From NCBI GenBank assembly GCA_963854835.1, contig OY978527.1:40746040-40810039 (forward strand): 64,000 bases of DNA, read 5' to 3'. This DNA is from Megamerina dolium. Lineage: Eukaryota; Arthropoda; Insecta; Diptera; Megamerinidae. The notes below the pieces were generated by a model. The model was not told where the DNA came from and made no database searches. It worked only from the letters and a program-made list of their open reading frames with translations. Positions 34,081-47,407 of this stretch are shown here, one piece after another (within the stretch, counting starts at the first letter, position 1; each line of letters opens with the position of its first letter). Both the position numbers and the translations under genes were made by a program.

Positions 34081-34690
34081 CTTTTTTAGTGCTAAAAAAT
34101 TATTTATTTTTAAGAATTCTGTAAAAAATTCAAATTCAATTCAAAATATTGTCCGTCAGAAACTATGACATTTCCCCATCTTTCTGGCAATTTATGGATT
34201 CCATTTTTGAAGTGAAGTGAAGCGTATTCTATTAAGGGTGTTCTGCATGGACTGGAACAAGTGGTAATCTAAAGGTACCAGGACTGGGCTATAAGACGGG
34301 TGGGATAAAACTTCCCATCCGCTATTAGCAAGATAGTTTTTGATTGGAATAGCAATGTGTGGTCGTGCGTTGTCATGGTGAAAAATTACCGACTCGTGTC
34401 TGGTCGAATATTACGGCCGTTATTCGACCAAGTCTTGGTCGAATAATTTCTCCAAATCCTCGTCTTCAAACTTGTTCGGCTTTCCAGAGCGTTGTTTGCC
34501 TTCGATATCAAATTTACCGTTTTTAAAGCGCATAAACCACTCCTTACATTGTGTATGGGATAGAGAATTGTCGCTATACAATTCCACAAGCAACTGATGA
34601 CTTTCAGCCGCACTTTTCTTTGCAAAAATGTAACTTAATAAAGCTACCCGCAAATGCTGTTTTTTTTCGCCAATTCTTAAAATTTTCCAT
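34081..34690 (-). mobile_element. mariner with large internal deletion
   Basis: On the minus strand the N-terminal domain reads AAESHQLLVELYSDNSLSHTQCKEWFMRFKNGKFDIEGKQRSGKPNKFEDEDLEKLFDQDLVE (34653-34420), the mariner helix-turn-helix. It then jumps to the C-terminal half: VIFHHDNARPHIAIPIKNYL (second Asp present), GWEVLSHPSYSPDLVPLDYHLFQSM (third Asp present). The linker and first-Asp region are gone. A 25-base palindrome (34421-34445) lies at the junction. The right end abuts the LINE copy at 34691. Confidence 0.82.
34421..34445. repeat. 25-base palindrome at a deletion junction
   Basis: TATTCGACCAAG and CTTGGTCGAATA flank a single base. A third, inverted copy TGGTCGAATA lies at 34401-34410. 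It sits exactly where the mariner transposase jumps from its N-terminal to its C-terminal half. Confidence 0.75.
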
Positions 34691-35089
34691 CGTAAAAAAA
34701 TACGTCACTATTGACAATTACACTTTCGAGGTTGCGAAGGACTTCGACTATCTTTGAACCAGCATCAACAACTGTAATGACGATAGCTTGGAGATCACGC
34801 GTAGGATAACTCTTGCTAACAGGTCGGATTTTGGACTGAGTAAGCAATTGAGGCCCTCTCTCGAAGGTCGAAAACTACACTCTACACGGCAGAAGCCTGG
34901 ACAATTCCCACAACGGATGAGAATATCTTGGAGTTTTCGAGAGAAAAGTTCTGTGCAGAATCTTCGAACCTATTTGGGTTGATGGCGCTAGCAAGCGAAG
35001 AATAGAGAAGACTGGCGCTGCATTATATATTCGGTCTAAATCGATCATTGGTTGTTATGGCCACATAAGAAGAAGAAGAAGAATAAGAA
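34691..35089 (+). mobile_element. RTE-like LINE, copy B with AGA tail
   Basis: Plus-strand pieces match copy A: KKYVTIDNYTFEVAKDFDYL, NDDSLEITRRITLANRSDFGLSKQL, then TAEAWTIPTTDENILEFSREK-like sequence in a shifted frame. The 3' UTR 'aaatcgatcattggttgtta' is followed by the terminus CCACATA (35061-35067) and an AGA tandem tail (35068-35089). Internal deletions and stops are many. It is the only copy of this family on the plus strand. Confidence 0.8.
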
Positions 35090-37330
35090 ATATGATGAGC
35101 ACAACCAAACTGAAAACTTTTTACAGATTTTAACAGCAAGCGAATAGACATTTAAAATGACATTTTGGATAATAATGTGCGACATCGCGCTTACACATGA
35201 AGCCATGTAACGTAAAAGGCCGGTTACTAATTCACACACCCAATATATTCAGCATCGCGTAAATAGTTGTTTTAATGATGTTGCTGGTTCGCACCACAAT
35301 CTGAACAAATATTGTCTTACTGATAATCATATCAGTAAGACATGCCTACTTCTAAATAAGGATCTCATATAAAATAGGCGATATTTAAAAAATGTTAGCC
35401 GCCATAACTTACGATGGCGATTAGACTAGTTTTACAGGAAATGGGCAAACCACACCTATTAGCTAGGGCAGTTCGTATACAAAGAGATAAGAAGTGTTTA
35501 ACTTTGAATCATCATAACTTAATTGCTCTTCTTTCCTGGACAACCATCAATCAATCAATCAAAATAGTGTGTGACGTTGGAATAAGGACATAATCCTTGT
35601 TCATCAAGTGGTCCACGCGAAACCAGACCAAGGTCTGTTAGAGGATATGAGACCTATAGCTGATACCTCTGGAGGCCAACCACAAGTGTTACGGGCACTG
35701 CGACCAAACGAGATCTTTTGTACCCAAGCCCGTTTACTATACTAGAATCTCCTCCACCTTTTTAATGAAGGATATAATTTATCTCGTCGAACTTTTGATG
35801 ATTCAAGCTGGTTTTGGGAGACTCAGCTGAAAGTGTTTGAGGCGTAGTCTGGTCAGGGCCAGACAACCATATTTGACACGTAAATTAAAATTTGAAATAA
35901 ATATTTTTTTTTATAAATACATGAGTCACACCCACTAGGTATTGTAGATCCCATACAAAGTCGTAGAATTTTTAAAAACTTTAAACTACATTGACTTGAG
36001 TAGTATTCCGTCTATGACAACCATATTTGATGGCACTATAATCTTTGGAATGATTGTCCCTGCAAAATAATCAAAATTACATATATGTGACTGCATACAA
36101 TCTGAACATAAAAATATTTTTAATATACAACATTACCCAGATTTTAGCACTCTTTATCAAATTATTAAATAACAACTAAGTTCTTTTGCTCAGTATGTTA
36201 TCTGAATACAAAAGAAAATTGCTTGTCCATATGGAAATATTTCTCAAAATATGTATATATTCCATTTACATATAAATGAATCAGTAAGTTTTGTAGTGTT
36301 CACTATGCATAAATACTCAGTCTACTGTTTCTCAACGCCATAAACAAATAAAGGAAAATAATAATCAGTGGCAATTTGTATGCAATGCCCGTTTTATACT
36401 GAGCATATTCAATGGTAAATATGTATGTTATTTGCAATTTTTATATACACTACAATAAACCATATCCTACATATTACCCGCCATATGTATATGTATGAAG
36501 AAAATTTAAGAAAAAAGTAAAAAAAAAAACAAAAATCGAGTAGAAATAAATGTTGGGAAATTCATCATAAACATTTTTATGTTTAGCAAATTTCCAAAAA
36601 CGAAAATAATAATAAAATTTTACAACTCATAATAATCGTAGAAAGTTTGAGGAGGAAAAAACTAAATAATTCATATTTGTTGAATCTAATAAACCATCAC
36701 GAATAGACTAGCGAATAAACATTTGAAGGATGCTTGACAATATATTCAGAGCCCTCTGTTGCTCATAAAACCACATAGTGGAATGTGAGGAGAACACTCA
36801 TGCATATGTACAACGTAATATAACTATTATAGCTATAGTATAGAAACAACAACATCAAGAACTTAAGTGAAAAATATTTCACAAGCAAAAATACACTTAA
36901 GCATTAAGCAAGTAAAAATTTGATAAATAACAATTTTACATAATCTACTACATGCTTACCGTGAACAGTTTTGGCGCCATCTTTATACCGCTTTTATATT
37001 TACAGAGTATTAATAGATTTTACAATAAGAGCTTTGATCTTCCTCCCAAAAGAACTATTCCAAGTAATTTTAAGACATAAGCCCTTCTCAAGCGGTCTAA
37101 AATCTGGAGTGTTCATCAAGCAGATTAAAATATCAGGGAATCTCTTGAACTTAAACAAGGTTCCAAAAACGTAGTATGACCGCAACATATATTCTGCATG
37201 CTAATGTAATTTGTTTCAAAACTTTTGAACAGGATTACGCCAAATTAGTCATCCGTCTCTCAGTTATCCACTGATGAACTATATGAGAATATATTCAATA
37301 AATCTTTATATGATGAATGCATGGATACTA
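35090..37330. other. Non-coding stretch, nothing firm
   Basis: The moderately GC-richer part 35560-35870 and the 67-codon frame 36971-37174 were examined. Neither shows a family I can name. The rest is AT-rich. Confidence 0.4.
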
Positions 37331-38545
37331 CAGGGTGAATTTTTAGCAATCTTCTTTTTGGAAACCCTGTTTCTGGCAGCTCAGCTGTTTTCGTGTAACA
37401 TGTTATTGTCAAACATGTTCAGTTTGGTCAATCATCCATTGACTTTCAAACGATCAACGCTTGCAGATTATTGAAGCAAGCAAGCGTTTCAAAAAGCATG
37501 CTCGGTTAAGAAAGTGCATCGTGCACTTCTTCCACTTTATGGTCAGTTTGGGCGACCTTCTGAGGTGACTATTCGGAATCTTGTGACTAAGTTTAGCACC
37601 AAATTTACAGTATTGGACATTAAACCACCAACACGCATACGTAGAGTGCGGACAGAGGAAAATATGGCAACTGTATCCGCCAGTGTTTTTGATGACCGTG
37701 AATTATCGATTCGGTCCGGTTCGCAGCACTTTGGTCTCTGTTACTTCACTACGTGGAAAATTTTGCGGAAGAATTTGGGTGTAAGACTTTTTAAAATACA
37801 GCTGGTGCAAGAATTGAAACCACACGACCTACCACAACGGCTAACTTTTTGGTGAATGGGCGGTGTGCAAAGTTGGATGAAGATCCACTTTTTTATCGCA
37901 AAATTTTATTCAGCGATGAAGCTCATTTCTGGTAGAATGGATATGCGAACAATCAAAATTGCCGCATTTAGTGTGGAGAGCAGCCAAAAGCATTGCAAGA
38001 ACTGCCAATTCATCCCGAAAAATGCACTGTTTGGTGTGGATTATGAGCCGGTGGCATAATTGGACCATAGTTTTTCAAAGACGACTAAGCCAGGAACGTT
38101 ACTGTGAATGGTGAACGCTACCGTGCGATGATTTGAAACTTTTCTTTTTTTTTGCCCAAAATGGAAGACCTGGACTTGGCTGACATGTGGTTTCAACAAA
38201 ACGGTGCCACATGCCACACACCACGCGAAACAATGGCCCAATTGAGAAGCGAGTTCGATGAACAGTTTATTTCACGTTTGGGGTCGGTCAATTGGCCGCC
38301 TAGATCATGCGATTTAACGCCTTTAGACAATTTTTTGTGGGGCTATATTAAGGCTCATGTCTATAGCGACAAACATGCGGTCTATAGCGGTTGACGCACT
38401 AAAAGTCAATATTGAAGATTTTATTCTTGAGATACCGGCCGATATGTAATTTTAATTAAATATTGAATTGAATTTTAAATGATTATACGAATTGATCTTG
38501 AAAAAGTGGAAGACACTGGGACTTTATTTTTAACTCTAATTTTAC
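37331..38545 (+). mobile_element. mariner-like element with DUF4817-type N-terminus
   Basis: The N-terminal frame 37514-37855 reads HRALLPLYGQFGRPSEVTIRNLVTKF, the helix-turn-helix seen in many insect transposases annotated DUF4817. It continues in pieces: LFYRKILFSDEAHFW (first Asp, about 37900), HPEKCTVWCGL (about 38005), NVTVNGERYRAMI (about 38095), and in frame 38152-38394 MWFQQNGATCHTPRETMAQLR, then VNWPPRSCDLTPLDNFLWGYIK. The second Asp (usual QQDGA) is Asn here and the last Asp is kept. Stops interrupt it at 37854, 37935 and elsewhere. Ends are approximate; TIRs were not resolved. Confidence 0.8.
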
Positions 38546-40030
38546 AGTGTATGCGATTTTTGGATGTGTGCAGTCAAAAATTGAAGTTTTGAGCTATTCT
38601 CAAGTGTCAGTACTCTTTTTTTTATATAAAACTAACGAGATCAATAACAATTTTATTGGAAAACAGCTTCTATGTAATATAAAAATCCACTAACAAACAA
38701 AAAACGTTTCAATCATTTGTTTAAAGTCAAATGTTGAAAGTGAAAATTACATGCATATTCAATTCAAGCATAACATCAGCAAACATATCACCTATTCACA
38801 GGTTTGTTCATTTTAAAAACAACAACAACAACAACAACAAAACCTTAACAAGTCCTTCCAAGAGATTTATAATATACCATACAACGAGTATATAATAGGT
38901 ATACACATATACTATTCAGTAAGTTGCCATCAACATGTTCATGTTCTTCAGCAACACCGACAACGAATACCAAACATTATCATCAACATCATCTACTTTA
39001 TGTATATATGCATTGTACTCATGCTTTGTGTTGTATTATGTCCTTGTTATATCTTCTTTCGTTTCTGATTTTCTCATCCACTCAATTTCTTGTCGTTCCG
39101 ACATAGCAATTAGCATATAAATAGGCCACTAGTCACTAAGGTGTAGTTTAATATATATGTATTCCCAATATAAATAGATATACCAAAAAGCATTGGTCAA
39201 AACAACATGAATTAGTACATGCAAAATGTCCATTCTTTTAATTCACTCCCCTTACCGTACATATGTTATCTACACTATGTATGTAGTGCTTTTGTGAAGT
39301 TCTTGTATTTTTTTCTTTCTCTTTTAAAATTAATTTTCGTGATGGTTGTTTTTTTTTTCTAATTTAAAAATAACAACATGAATAGATATGCATAGAACAA
39401 CATTTAATTTCATGTAATATTAAGTAGTACTAGTCGGGGAGTAGTACCGACATAATAATAAACACAACAGCAGAGTCACCAAGAAAATAAGTTTTTTTAC
39501 AACAATATGATATTCATCGCATTAAATTGTTTCTATTAAGAAAAACAATTTATTTGTGATATGTTTCTTCTTCTTTTCTGTTGATAAAATTGTGCTAACA
39601 AATTTGTTGGGACATGTAATATCTAGGAAAGCGTCTAAGTTTATAAAATAATCTTATGTGTCGATGAAAATAATGAAATGATTACAATCTGTAATATAGC
39701 CATGGTATGAAAAGAAGACAATTTAACCTCTGTCATCACAATAATCATTAATTCTGATGAATGTTACAATACAGAAATGTTAACGAATGTTAAAAACAAA
39801 TATTAAAAATAAAATTATTGATAATAACAGGCATAATCTTCATAGTTTTAGGACAACACTATGCTATAAATCACAACAACTATATATAGGACGTTTTCTT
39901 CTAATCCTATCTATATAATTGTATGATATGACATGAAAATTCGATAAAAATAATACAAGGAAAACGAAAATTGCATACAAAAATATTTTTTTGTATTGGT
40001 AAAATATATCAAAATCAATATTTTCAGAAA
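38546..40030. other. AT-rich non-coding stretch
   Basis: It has an AAC tract at 38816-38841. No gene is recognised. Confidence 0.5.
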
Positions 40031-40990
40031 CTTACTTACTTTCCTATGTGGCCGTAACAACCGAAAATCGATTTAGGCTGAATCTAGCATGCTTCGCCAC
40101 TTAATGAAATTTAGAAATTCCAAGCTCCGTCAAGATCTTCAGTACTTGGTCTTTCAACCGAAGATTAGGTCTGCTTCTTTTTCAACGTCCACGAGCCGGT
40201 TCCCAATATAAAACCTTGAAACGTGTTTTTTTCATTTGCTCGACATGATATATCCAGCGCAAACGCTGGATACTATTTCGCTGTCAGCATAAGCTCACAC
40301 AGATCACGGTTGTACCTTATTCGATAGTCACCGCCAATACAAATAGGTACAAAGATTTTGCGTATGACTTTTCTCTCGAAAATTCTGAGCATTTTCTCAT
40401 CTAGGGTAGAAATTGTTCAAGCTTCGGCACTATATGTAAATACAGACAGTTTGAATAACTTTAGTGGTTGTCGTTTCTTGAGAGAGGGCTCGACTTCTCA
40501 GTTGCTTCCTTAACCCAAAGTAGCAGCTGTCAACAAGAGTGATCCTTCGCAATATCTCCAGGCTGACATCATTACGGGTGTTAAAGCTGATTTCAAGATA
40601 GACAAAGTACCTCACTACTTCAAAAGTACTGTCCAAGATGCCGGGACTCTTTGTTGACACTAGGTACTTCGTCTTGTCGTCGTTCACCGTAAGAACCATT
40701 CGACGCGACTCTCCTTCCAACTCTGAGGATGCTGCACAGACTGCTCGCATGATCGTGCCGATTATGTCAATATCATCGGCTTACGTTAAGAAAATGGCAA
40801 TGTTTTTGAAGATAGTGTCTTTATGTCGTAAAACAGCGACTCGTACTATTTTCTTCATAATATGATTGGAGAAATCGCATGATAATGAATCACCTTGTCT
40901 GAAAGCCTGTTCGGTATTAAACTGCTGAGAGAGGTCCTTCCCAATTTTCCCTGCACAACGAGAGTTAGGAAACTACTCCACTATTTTGAA
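40031..40990 (-). mobile_element. RTE-like LINE, copy C with RT active-site region
   Basis: The longest 5' reach of this family in the window. On the minus strand: RQGDSLSCDF near 40905, then ADDIDIIGTIMRAVCAASSELE (the FADD box, first residue lost, about 40790-40720), NDDKTKYLVSTK, YFVYLEISFN, NDVSLEILRRITL and YFGLRKQLRSRALS (frame 40750-40430), then the broken C-terminus. The family's 3' terminus TATGTGGC lies at 40045-40052, followed by an AAGT-type tandem tail (40031-40044). Inactive through frameshifts. Confidence 0.82.
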
Positions 40991-42835
40991 AATTTTTCAA
41001 CCAGGAGTTTACTCAAAAATTCAAGTGAAAAAAATATTATTGGCAGGTATGATGGATGGATGGATTGGATGGGATTGCCACTAGGCATATCATATTTCAT
41101 ACACATTTATAAAATTAAAAGAGATAAATATATAAATTTTGGGTAAAAATTGATGTGCTTTTTTTTGTGCAAACTTATGAAGCTTTATTGTGCACTTTTA
41201 GCATTTTTGGTATTGTAGAGAATGTCTCACTATTCACAGTTTAATGCACAGTGTCAGCAGAAGAAATATTTAAATCATTACACTTACTTATAAGTGTTTA
41301 TAATAAAGAGCAGATTTATAAATTCAACTATGACCATGTATTTCAAAATAAACATAAATTTAATATATGTATGCTTTAGATAACACATTATATATTTGCA
41401 TAATATCACCCAATTTTATCAACTTTACAGCATTTTTTATACTTTATAGATAGATATTAAAGAATGGGGAATATTCTACTTAATAAATATCCATAGTATT
41501 TATATAGTGATACGGCTTCTTAAAAATCAGAAGTTATTGTTGCATAACACTATTAGTATAGACCAAAAAAATATTCCATAGTCCAATCATATTGAGAAAT
41601 AGCCCGATGCCAATTTATGCGACAATTGGTGCAACATACTAAACCATGAGTCTTTTCGACCATGAACCATGATGTTCTTATTAAATATCATAGTCCAGGA
41701 ATATCTTTCTTTTCTTACTATAATGTATTAGAGACAAAGAATTACTCAACGTCATACCATGTGCCAGGAGTAAGGAAAATCTAACGAATGCTTGAATCAA
41801 TTTAGCATGATCAAATTTTGTTCCAATAGGCAAATAAACTGGTTATATGAATAGTAACACATCTTAGTATTTGAACTACTCGCATTCCATATGGGGATGG
41901 AATAAGTTTTGGAAATTCAACTCATACACATTCACATACACACAATCTGTAAATAAATAATGTTTATAACATTATTCGAACTAAAGAGAAAATCCACAAT
42001 CTAGCAACAACAACAATAGCATGAATCAGTTTTAACCCAAACTACTTAAGACATTATCATAAACACTCCTGATGAGGATCATGACAACAAATCGCAGTTT
42101 GTATAAGCAACAATAACAATAACAATAACAGCAACAATGACCATAGCTAATATATACTGCAAATAATTATATGTATTAAGAACAATGCAACCAGGCAACA
42201 AGAACAATGTCAAACGAATAACTTAACATGAAGATGAAAACATATATGGGATAAAATGCTTACTTGGCAATTTGTGAAGGCGATTTGAAGTACTCATACA
42301 ATATACTAGTACAGTACAGTACATTACAAAAGTACAACTACATACAACTAACAACCATGATAGTGGAACTCTAAATTTACATATATTGTGTGTGTGTGTG
42401 TGTGTAGTATGCATAGTAAATGGCGTTAGTATTAACAGGGCTAATGATAATGATTACTTCTGCAACTTCTACTGCTGTTACTGTTGTTGTTGCTTTTATG
42501 ATGACATTGCTGTAATAAACGTTCAGCTTTGTTGTTGTTCTTGTTGGTCTTTGGTCATCATTATATCACACAATTCAAAAAAATGAAACAAAACGTATCA
42601 ATGAAAATAGCGTTCATACGTACAGTGTAACAAATGCAGTTATAGTTCCATAGCACATGCAGCATATAAGGATCTCAGCTGACCAACAGGACATTTTCTC
42701 TTTATGAGTTCTTGAATATTTTTCACAGCACACTGAAGCTTATACGTTATGACACAAAAATCGGTCATCATTATCACCATGGCCATAGACCATCACCATT
42801 TCACTATTCCATTTATCTATTTAACTAATCATTAT
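40991..42835. other. AT-rich non-coding stretch
   Basis: It has a (TG)n tract at 42387-42405 and CAA/CAG tracts near 42005-42135. No gene is recognised. Confidence 0.5.
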
Positions 42836-43992
42836 GAAGGCAATCCCAGAAATACCCTACCTAAGAAAGAAAACAACAAATTTGGGATATTTTTTACATT
42901 TTTATTTCTCAACATAATCTCCTTTTAGTTCTATACACTTTTCCCAGCGATATTCTATAGCTTTTAATACCGTGTTTATAGTATGAACTGCCTAGCTCAT
43001 TAAAATAGCCATCTACCGCAGACTCCACCTCTTCATTGTTTGCAAATCTTCTTCCACCAAGTCATTTTTTTCAAGTTTGGAAATAGAAAATAATTCGAGG
43101 AGCTAAATCTGACGAATAAGGTGCGTGCTGAAGCAATTCGAGCTATAGCTCATTGATTTTGGCCATCGCAGGAACGGATATGTGAACTGGTGCATTGTCT
43201 TGATTAAACAACACTTTCTTTTTCGCCAAATGTGGCCTTTTTTCTTTAATTTCATCACTTAAGTGCTCCAACGCCTGCAGATGGAACTGTCTTCGCCTTC
43301 TTTGGACACGATTCTCCCCTTTCAGTCCACTGTTTTGACTGCTCCTTTGTCCCAGGTGTGAACTGGTGGACCCATGTCTCATCCATGGTTACGAATCGAT
43401 GCAAAAACTCGGCTTTATTACTGTGAAACATCGCCAAACACTCTCTAGAAACATCTTCACGACGTTGTTTTTGTTCTATTGTGAGCCAACGCGGCACCCA
43501 TCTTGCACACAGCTTTTTCATCTCCAAATTTTCGGTCAATATGCGATGTATAGCACTTTTTGAAATGCCTGTAATTTCACCTTCAGCCGGCGATCATCCA
43601 ATACCATTTTGTGGATTTTCTTAACCGTTTCTGGCGTGCTCACCTCAATTGGTCGACCACTACAGTGTTCGTCTTGGCAGCTCGTAAGAATCTGCCACCC
43701 AATATTTTATGGTCGTAAACGAAGGAGCAGACTCCCCCAGAGAAGAATCTAGTTGGGCTTTAATATTCGTTGAACTGAGACCTTTCAAATGAAAGTATTT
43801 ACATTACATAACGGTGACCAATTTTTTTCATGTTTACAAATTCACTGAGGTCATTAAGTTTCGATGGCTCCAAAAAATATACTAAATAACGTGGCGCCTT
43901 GAAACTTAAAAAATATATTTTATAAGGTTGCCACTTTTCACCAAAGTAATTTTTTTTTTAAACTACAGCCGCCATCTATATGTCAGGTCGGA
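42836..43992 (-). mobile_element. mariner, parent-like copy of the deleted element at 21785
   Basis: The minus-strand frames 43539-43255 and 43382-43143 encode KKLCARWVPRWLTIEQKQRREDVSRECLAMF (WVPHEL-type linker), RFVTMDETWVHQFTPGTKEQSKQW (first Asp), HLAKKKVLFNQDNAPVH (second Asp). APYSSDLAPRI with the third Asp follows near 43110. All three catalytic residues are visible, but about 35 residues between the first and second Asp are missing and frameshifts split the protein. The left TIR is decayed (GAAGGCAATCCCAGAAATAC) and the right one is cut after 'tgtcaggtcgg'. Confidence 0.88.
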
Positions 43993-44436
43993 TTTTAATA
44001 CGCTACATTCTAATAATACTAATTACCAAAAATCGTAGTGGATTCGAACAGAAGTTCAGATTGAATTTGAAACGTTAGCGTCTAAATATTAAATTAGGGT
44101 CGAGTCGAGGGTATATTGGGTTTGTGTTTCCGTTTGTATCAACAACAAAGAGACATAACAAAGGTATAAAATATATATCTGAATCGATTTAGCCATATCT
44201 GTCTTTATGTACCATATGTCTGTATGTTGATCCTTCTGTCTGATAAAATATTCTGGAAAACACTTTTTTTTAGGTAAGTGTAAAGTGAGATGATATTTTG
44301 CATCACCACAATATATTGTAGAACATTGTTACACTGTACGCCATTTCGATGTTGATTTTTCTTGTACTTGTAGTTGATGTGTGTTCTGATATTGGTGTCG
44401 AGTTTCTTCATCATAGTCATTGGGTTTGCTATTGAT

Positions 44437-44437
<1 letters not shown>

Positions 44438-44481
<44 letters not shown>
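44438..44481. repeat. (TTG)n microsatellite
   Basis: About 14 perfect TTG units. Confidence 0.95.
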
Positions 44482-44482
<1 letters not shown>

Positions 44483-45604
44483 GATGTCATTTAATGTTGT
44501 TTGATTTCATCATCATTGTTGCCTGAATGATTGTTATGGCAATTTTTTTTCTTCCTTGTTGGCTATCATTGTCATCATCAACATCATCATCAGCAGAGTC
44601 ATGCTATATGTATGTCTATATATGTTGTCCTTTCTGCTTGTCATGACCCAAGAATAATGATAATATGCTATTTTACATTTTATGAATTCTGTAAACATTC
44701 ATCACAAGCAAATGGCTATATCTTGTCATGCCAAAAATAAAAAATAACACAATGATAGACAACTTACTATATAGATACAATATATATGTACGTAGGTACA
44801 TATGATGACTATATATGATAAAGTAATCTAAAAATGGTTGCACTTAATTTGTTGGGGAAGTTAATATGGCTGAGCGACAGACAAGAAGATAAATTTAATG
44901 TTACACCCACACACAACGAACACACAAACAATGTGCTTGCACATACACGAGTATCAAATCTATTGTAAGCAATAGGTAGCCATCAACATGTTTGTACATC
45001 ATGCTAGCTTACATGATTATGGAGGAAACCATTTTAATTTAACAAAACATTGAGGAGAGTGTCCATACCTTCATTCATTCTTTTGTTGTTTTTCTTATAT
45101 TTTTTTTTTTTACTTCGCGTATACCATATTTTTTTGCGCCATAAAAAAAAGACACTCTATATTAAGCGTTAAATTATGAAAATAAGCAACATTGACAGGG
45201 GCAAGCAGAAAAATAACAAAGCAAAAAAAAAAAAAAACAGACAAATCAAAAAATTAGCATAACCATAAAATACATAGAAGGTTTACTTTTGCTTTCATTT
45301 TGCAATTTAGTTAAAATGCGTATTCGCCCCTACTGGTTCTTATACTCATACACTATCATCAACATCCTATGACCATGAGCACCACACTACGAAACAAAAA
45401 AAAACAAAAAACAGCAATGCAATTAGTAGCGTCGTATGCGTATAACATGGTAAATACTATACGTATGCGTATCTGGCTTCTGTGGTCAGGATTGTTTTCG
45501 CGTGTCCTGTATATTATTCTTTATGATGTGCTTTTTCATTTCTTCTATTACTCTTCTCATTCTTCTCTTTTACTAACAATATTATCGTTGTGCAGATATG
45601 CATG

Positions 45605-45627
45605 AGTGTGTGTGTGTGTGTGTGTGT
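45605..45627. repeat. (TG)n microsatellite
   Basis: About 11 TG units. Confidence 0.95.
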
Positions 45628-46118
45628 TTGAGTGTGACAGTGCCATTTAATTGCAGATCATATCAAAATTTATGTTGATATTTATTTAGATTCCCTTTTT
45701 TATGACTACATCACGCTGTGCTGGAATTTGTAGCATTAATAATAATAACAACAACAACAACAAAATATCGTACTAACATCAGTACTGCCATATAGAGTAC
45801 ATGTATTACAATGCCTACAAATATTGATAATGTACCCACACATTTCAGTCTTTTTTCATTGTTTATGCTCGCCTACATACAGAGGCTGACGCTGTAACTT
45901 AATGAGATCTCATGTGCCAGAGGCAAAATATCTAGTATTGCAAAAGGCGTTGAATTTATTATAGTACGAGTATTTTTCTATGGATAATATCAGAATTCGT
46001 TTAAAAGAACAACCCTGAAATGGAACTGAACTGAAATGTGCGGGACGAACTATATGCTTGCTATTTTTAGGCCATATTTATTTTTTGAATTTTCACAGCA
46101 ATATTTTTTTTGATTCAA

Positions 46119-47407
46119 ACAAGGAGCGACAATTATGTATTAAGACTACCTCTAGAAAACACAATTAAAACACGATATCTGCTAATTTTTCGGTATATTT
46201 ATTCGAAATATTCTCCTCATGATTCAATACACTTGTTACATCGATTTAATAGTGATTCATACGCGTGTTCCAGCTCATTTTTTGGAATTGCCTCCAGTGC
46301 CCTCATCGAAGCCCGTTGTATGGTCTGAATGTCATCAAAAAAACCTCCTTTCAACTTCAATTTCAGTTTTGAGAATAAAAAGAAGTCGCACGGTGCCAAA
46401 TCAGGTGAATACGGCGGGTGATTCAACACACAGACCTGATTCCGAGCCAAAAATTGACGAACAATGAGTGCTGTGTGACTCGGTGCAGTTTTTGGATCGC
46501 GGTATTCTGGTCGAACACGACGGATTCTGGACCTCAAACACTTCAAAACTTCGAGGTAACATGTGGAAGTAACTGTTTGACCAGTTGGAACAAATTATTT
46601 GTGGATAATTCCTTTGCTATCGAAGAATGTGATGAGCATTGTTTTGATTTTTGATGAAACTTTTCGTTTTTTTTTTTGGCTTGTGGTGAGTTTTTTGATT
46701 TCTGTCCGCACTTTGACGCTTGGTTTCTGGATCGTATTGGAAACACCATGTTTCATCACCCGTAACAATTGTTTTCAGGAAGTTTAGATCATTTTCTGCA
46801 GCTGCAACCATGTCTCTAGAATGACTGACTCTCATTAATTTTTGGTCCTCGGTCAATGTGTGTGGAACAAATCTCGCGCAGACCTTTGTTTTGTCCAAAT
46901 CCTCGTGAAGAATGAGTCGAATAGTTGATGTTTAAGGCTTCTTCCAACATTTTCACTGAAGCATTGCGGTCTTCTGTAATAAAATCACGAACTTTCTGGA
47001 TCGCTTCCGGCGTCCGCACTGAAATTGGCCTTCCTTCTTTTATTTCATATTCCAGCGACTCTCTGCCATCTACAAACCGTTTATGACATATAAAAACATT
47101 TGATCTTGATAAACAAGCATCGCCATATGCTTGCTGCATCATTCCGAATGTTTCTGATGCACTTTTACCAATTTTTGCGTAGAATTTAATGACCGCTCTT
47201 TGCTCCATGTTAAAATTTCAACATCAAACGAACACGTGTTTTGTAAAATGAATGTCAATAAACATTAAATGTCAACCAAATGCCATGAAATTTTGACAGT
47301 TAATAGAGGATGGATCAAAGCTTCAAAACGCATGTGCTCACACATAGATGGCGCGCTTGGTTGCTGAGATATGGTTCGAGTCATAATACATAATTGTCGC
47401 TCCTTGT
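46119..47407 (-). mobile_element. Full-length mariner-like element with TIRs
   Basis: ACAAGGAGCGACAATTATGT at 46119 and the reverse complement at 47407 are identical over more than 24 bases, bounding 1289 bp. The minus-strand frame 47208-46816 starts MEQRAVIKFYAKIGKSASETFGMMQQAYG, a helix-turn-helix of the SETMAR-like/HTH_48 type, and is followed in other frames by CARFVPHTLTEDQKLMR, FLKTIVTGDETWCFQYDPETKRQS (first Asp), and in 46546-46217 APSHTALIVRQFLARN and PPYSPDLAPCDFFLFSKLK (third Asp). The second-Asp motif (usual HDNAPSH) reads PKTAPSH, so that residue is lost. Frameshifts near 46880 and 46650. A TA follows the right end; the left flank is AA. Confidence 0.9.

Larger units (their letters stand above)
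43993..46118. other. Microsatellite-rich non-coding stretch
   Basis: It holds (TTG)n at 44438-44481, CATCAT repeats near 44574-44592, (TG)n at 45605-45627 and a CAA tract near 45747-45762. No gene is recognised. Confidence 0.55.

Noticed and set aside
36971..37174. 67-codon frame as a retrovirus-like or gene fragment
   Set aside because: No motif could be named; the opposite strand is equally open.
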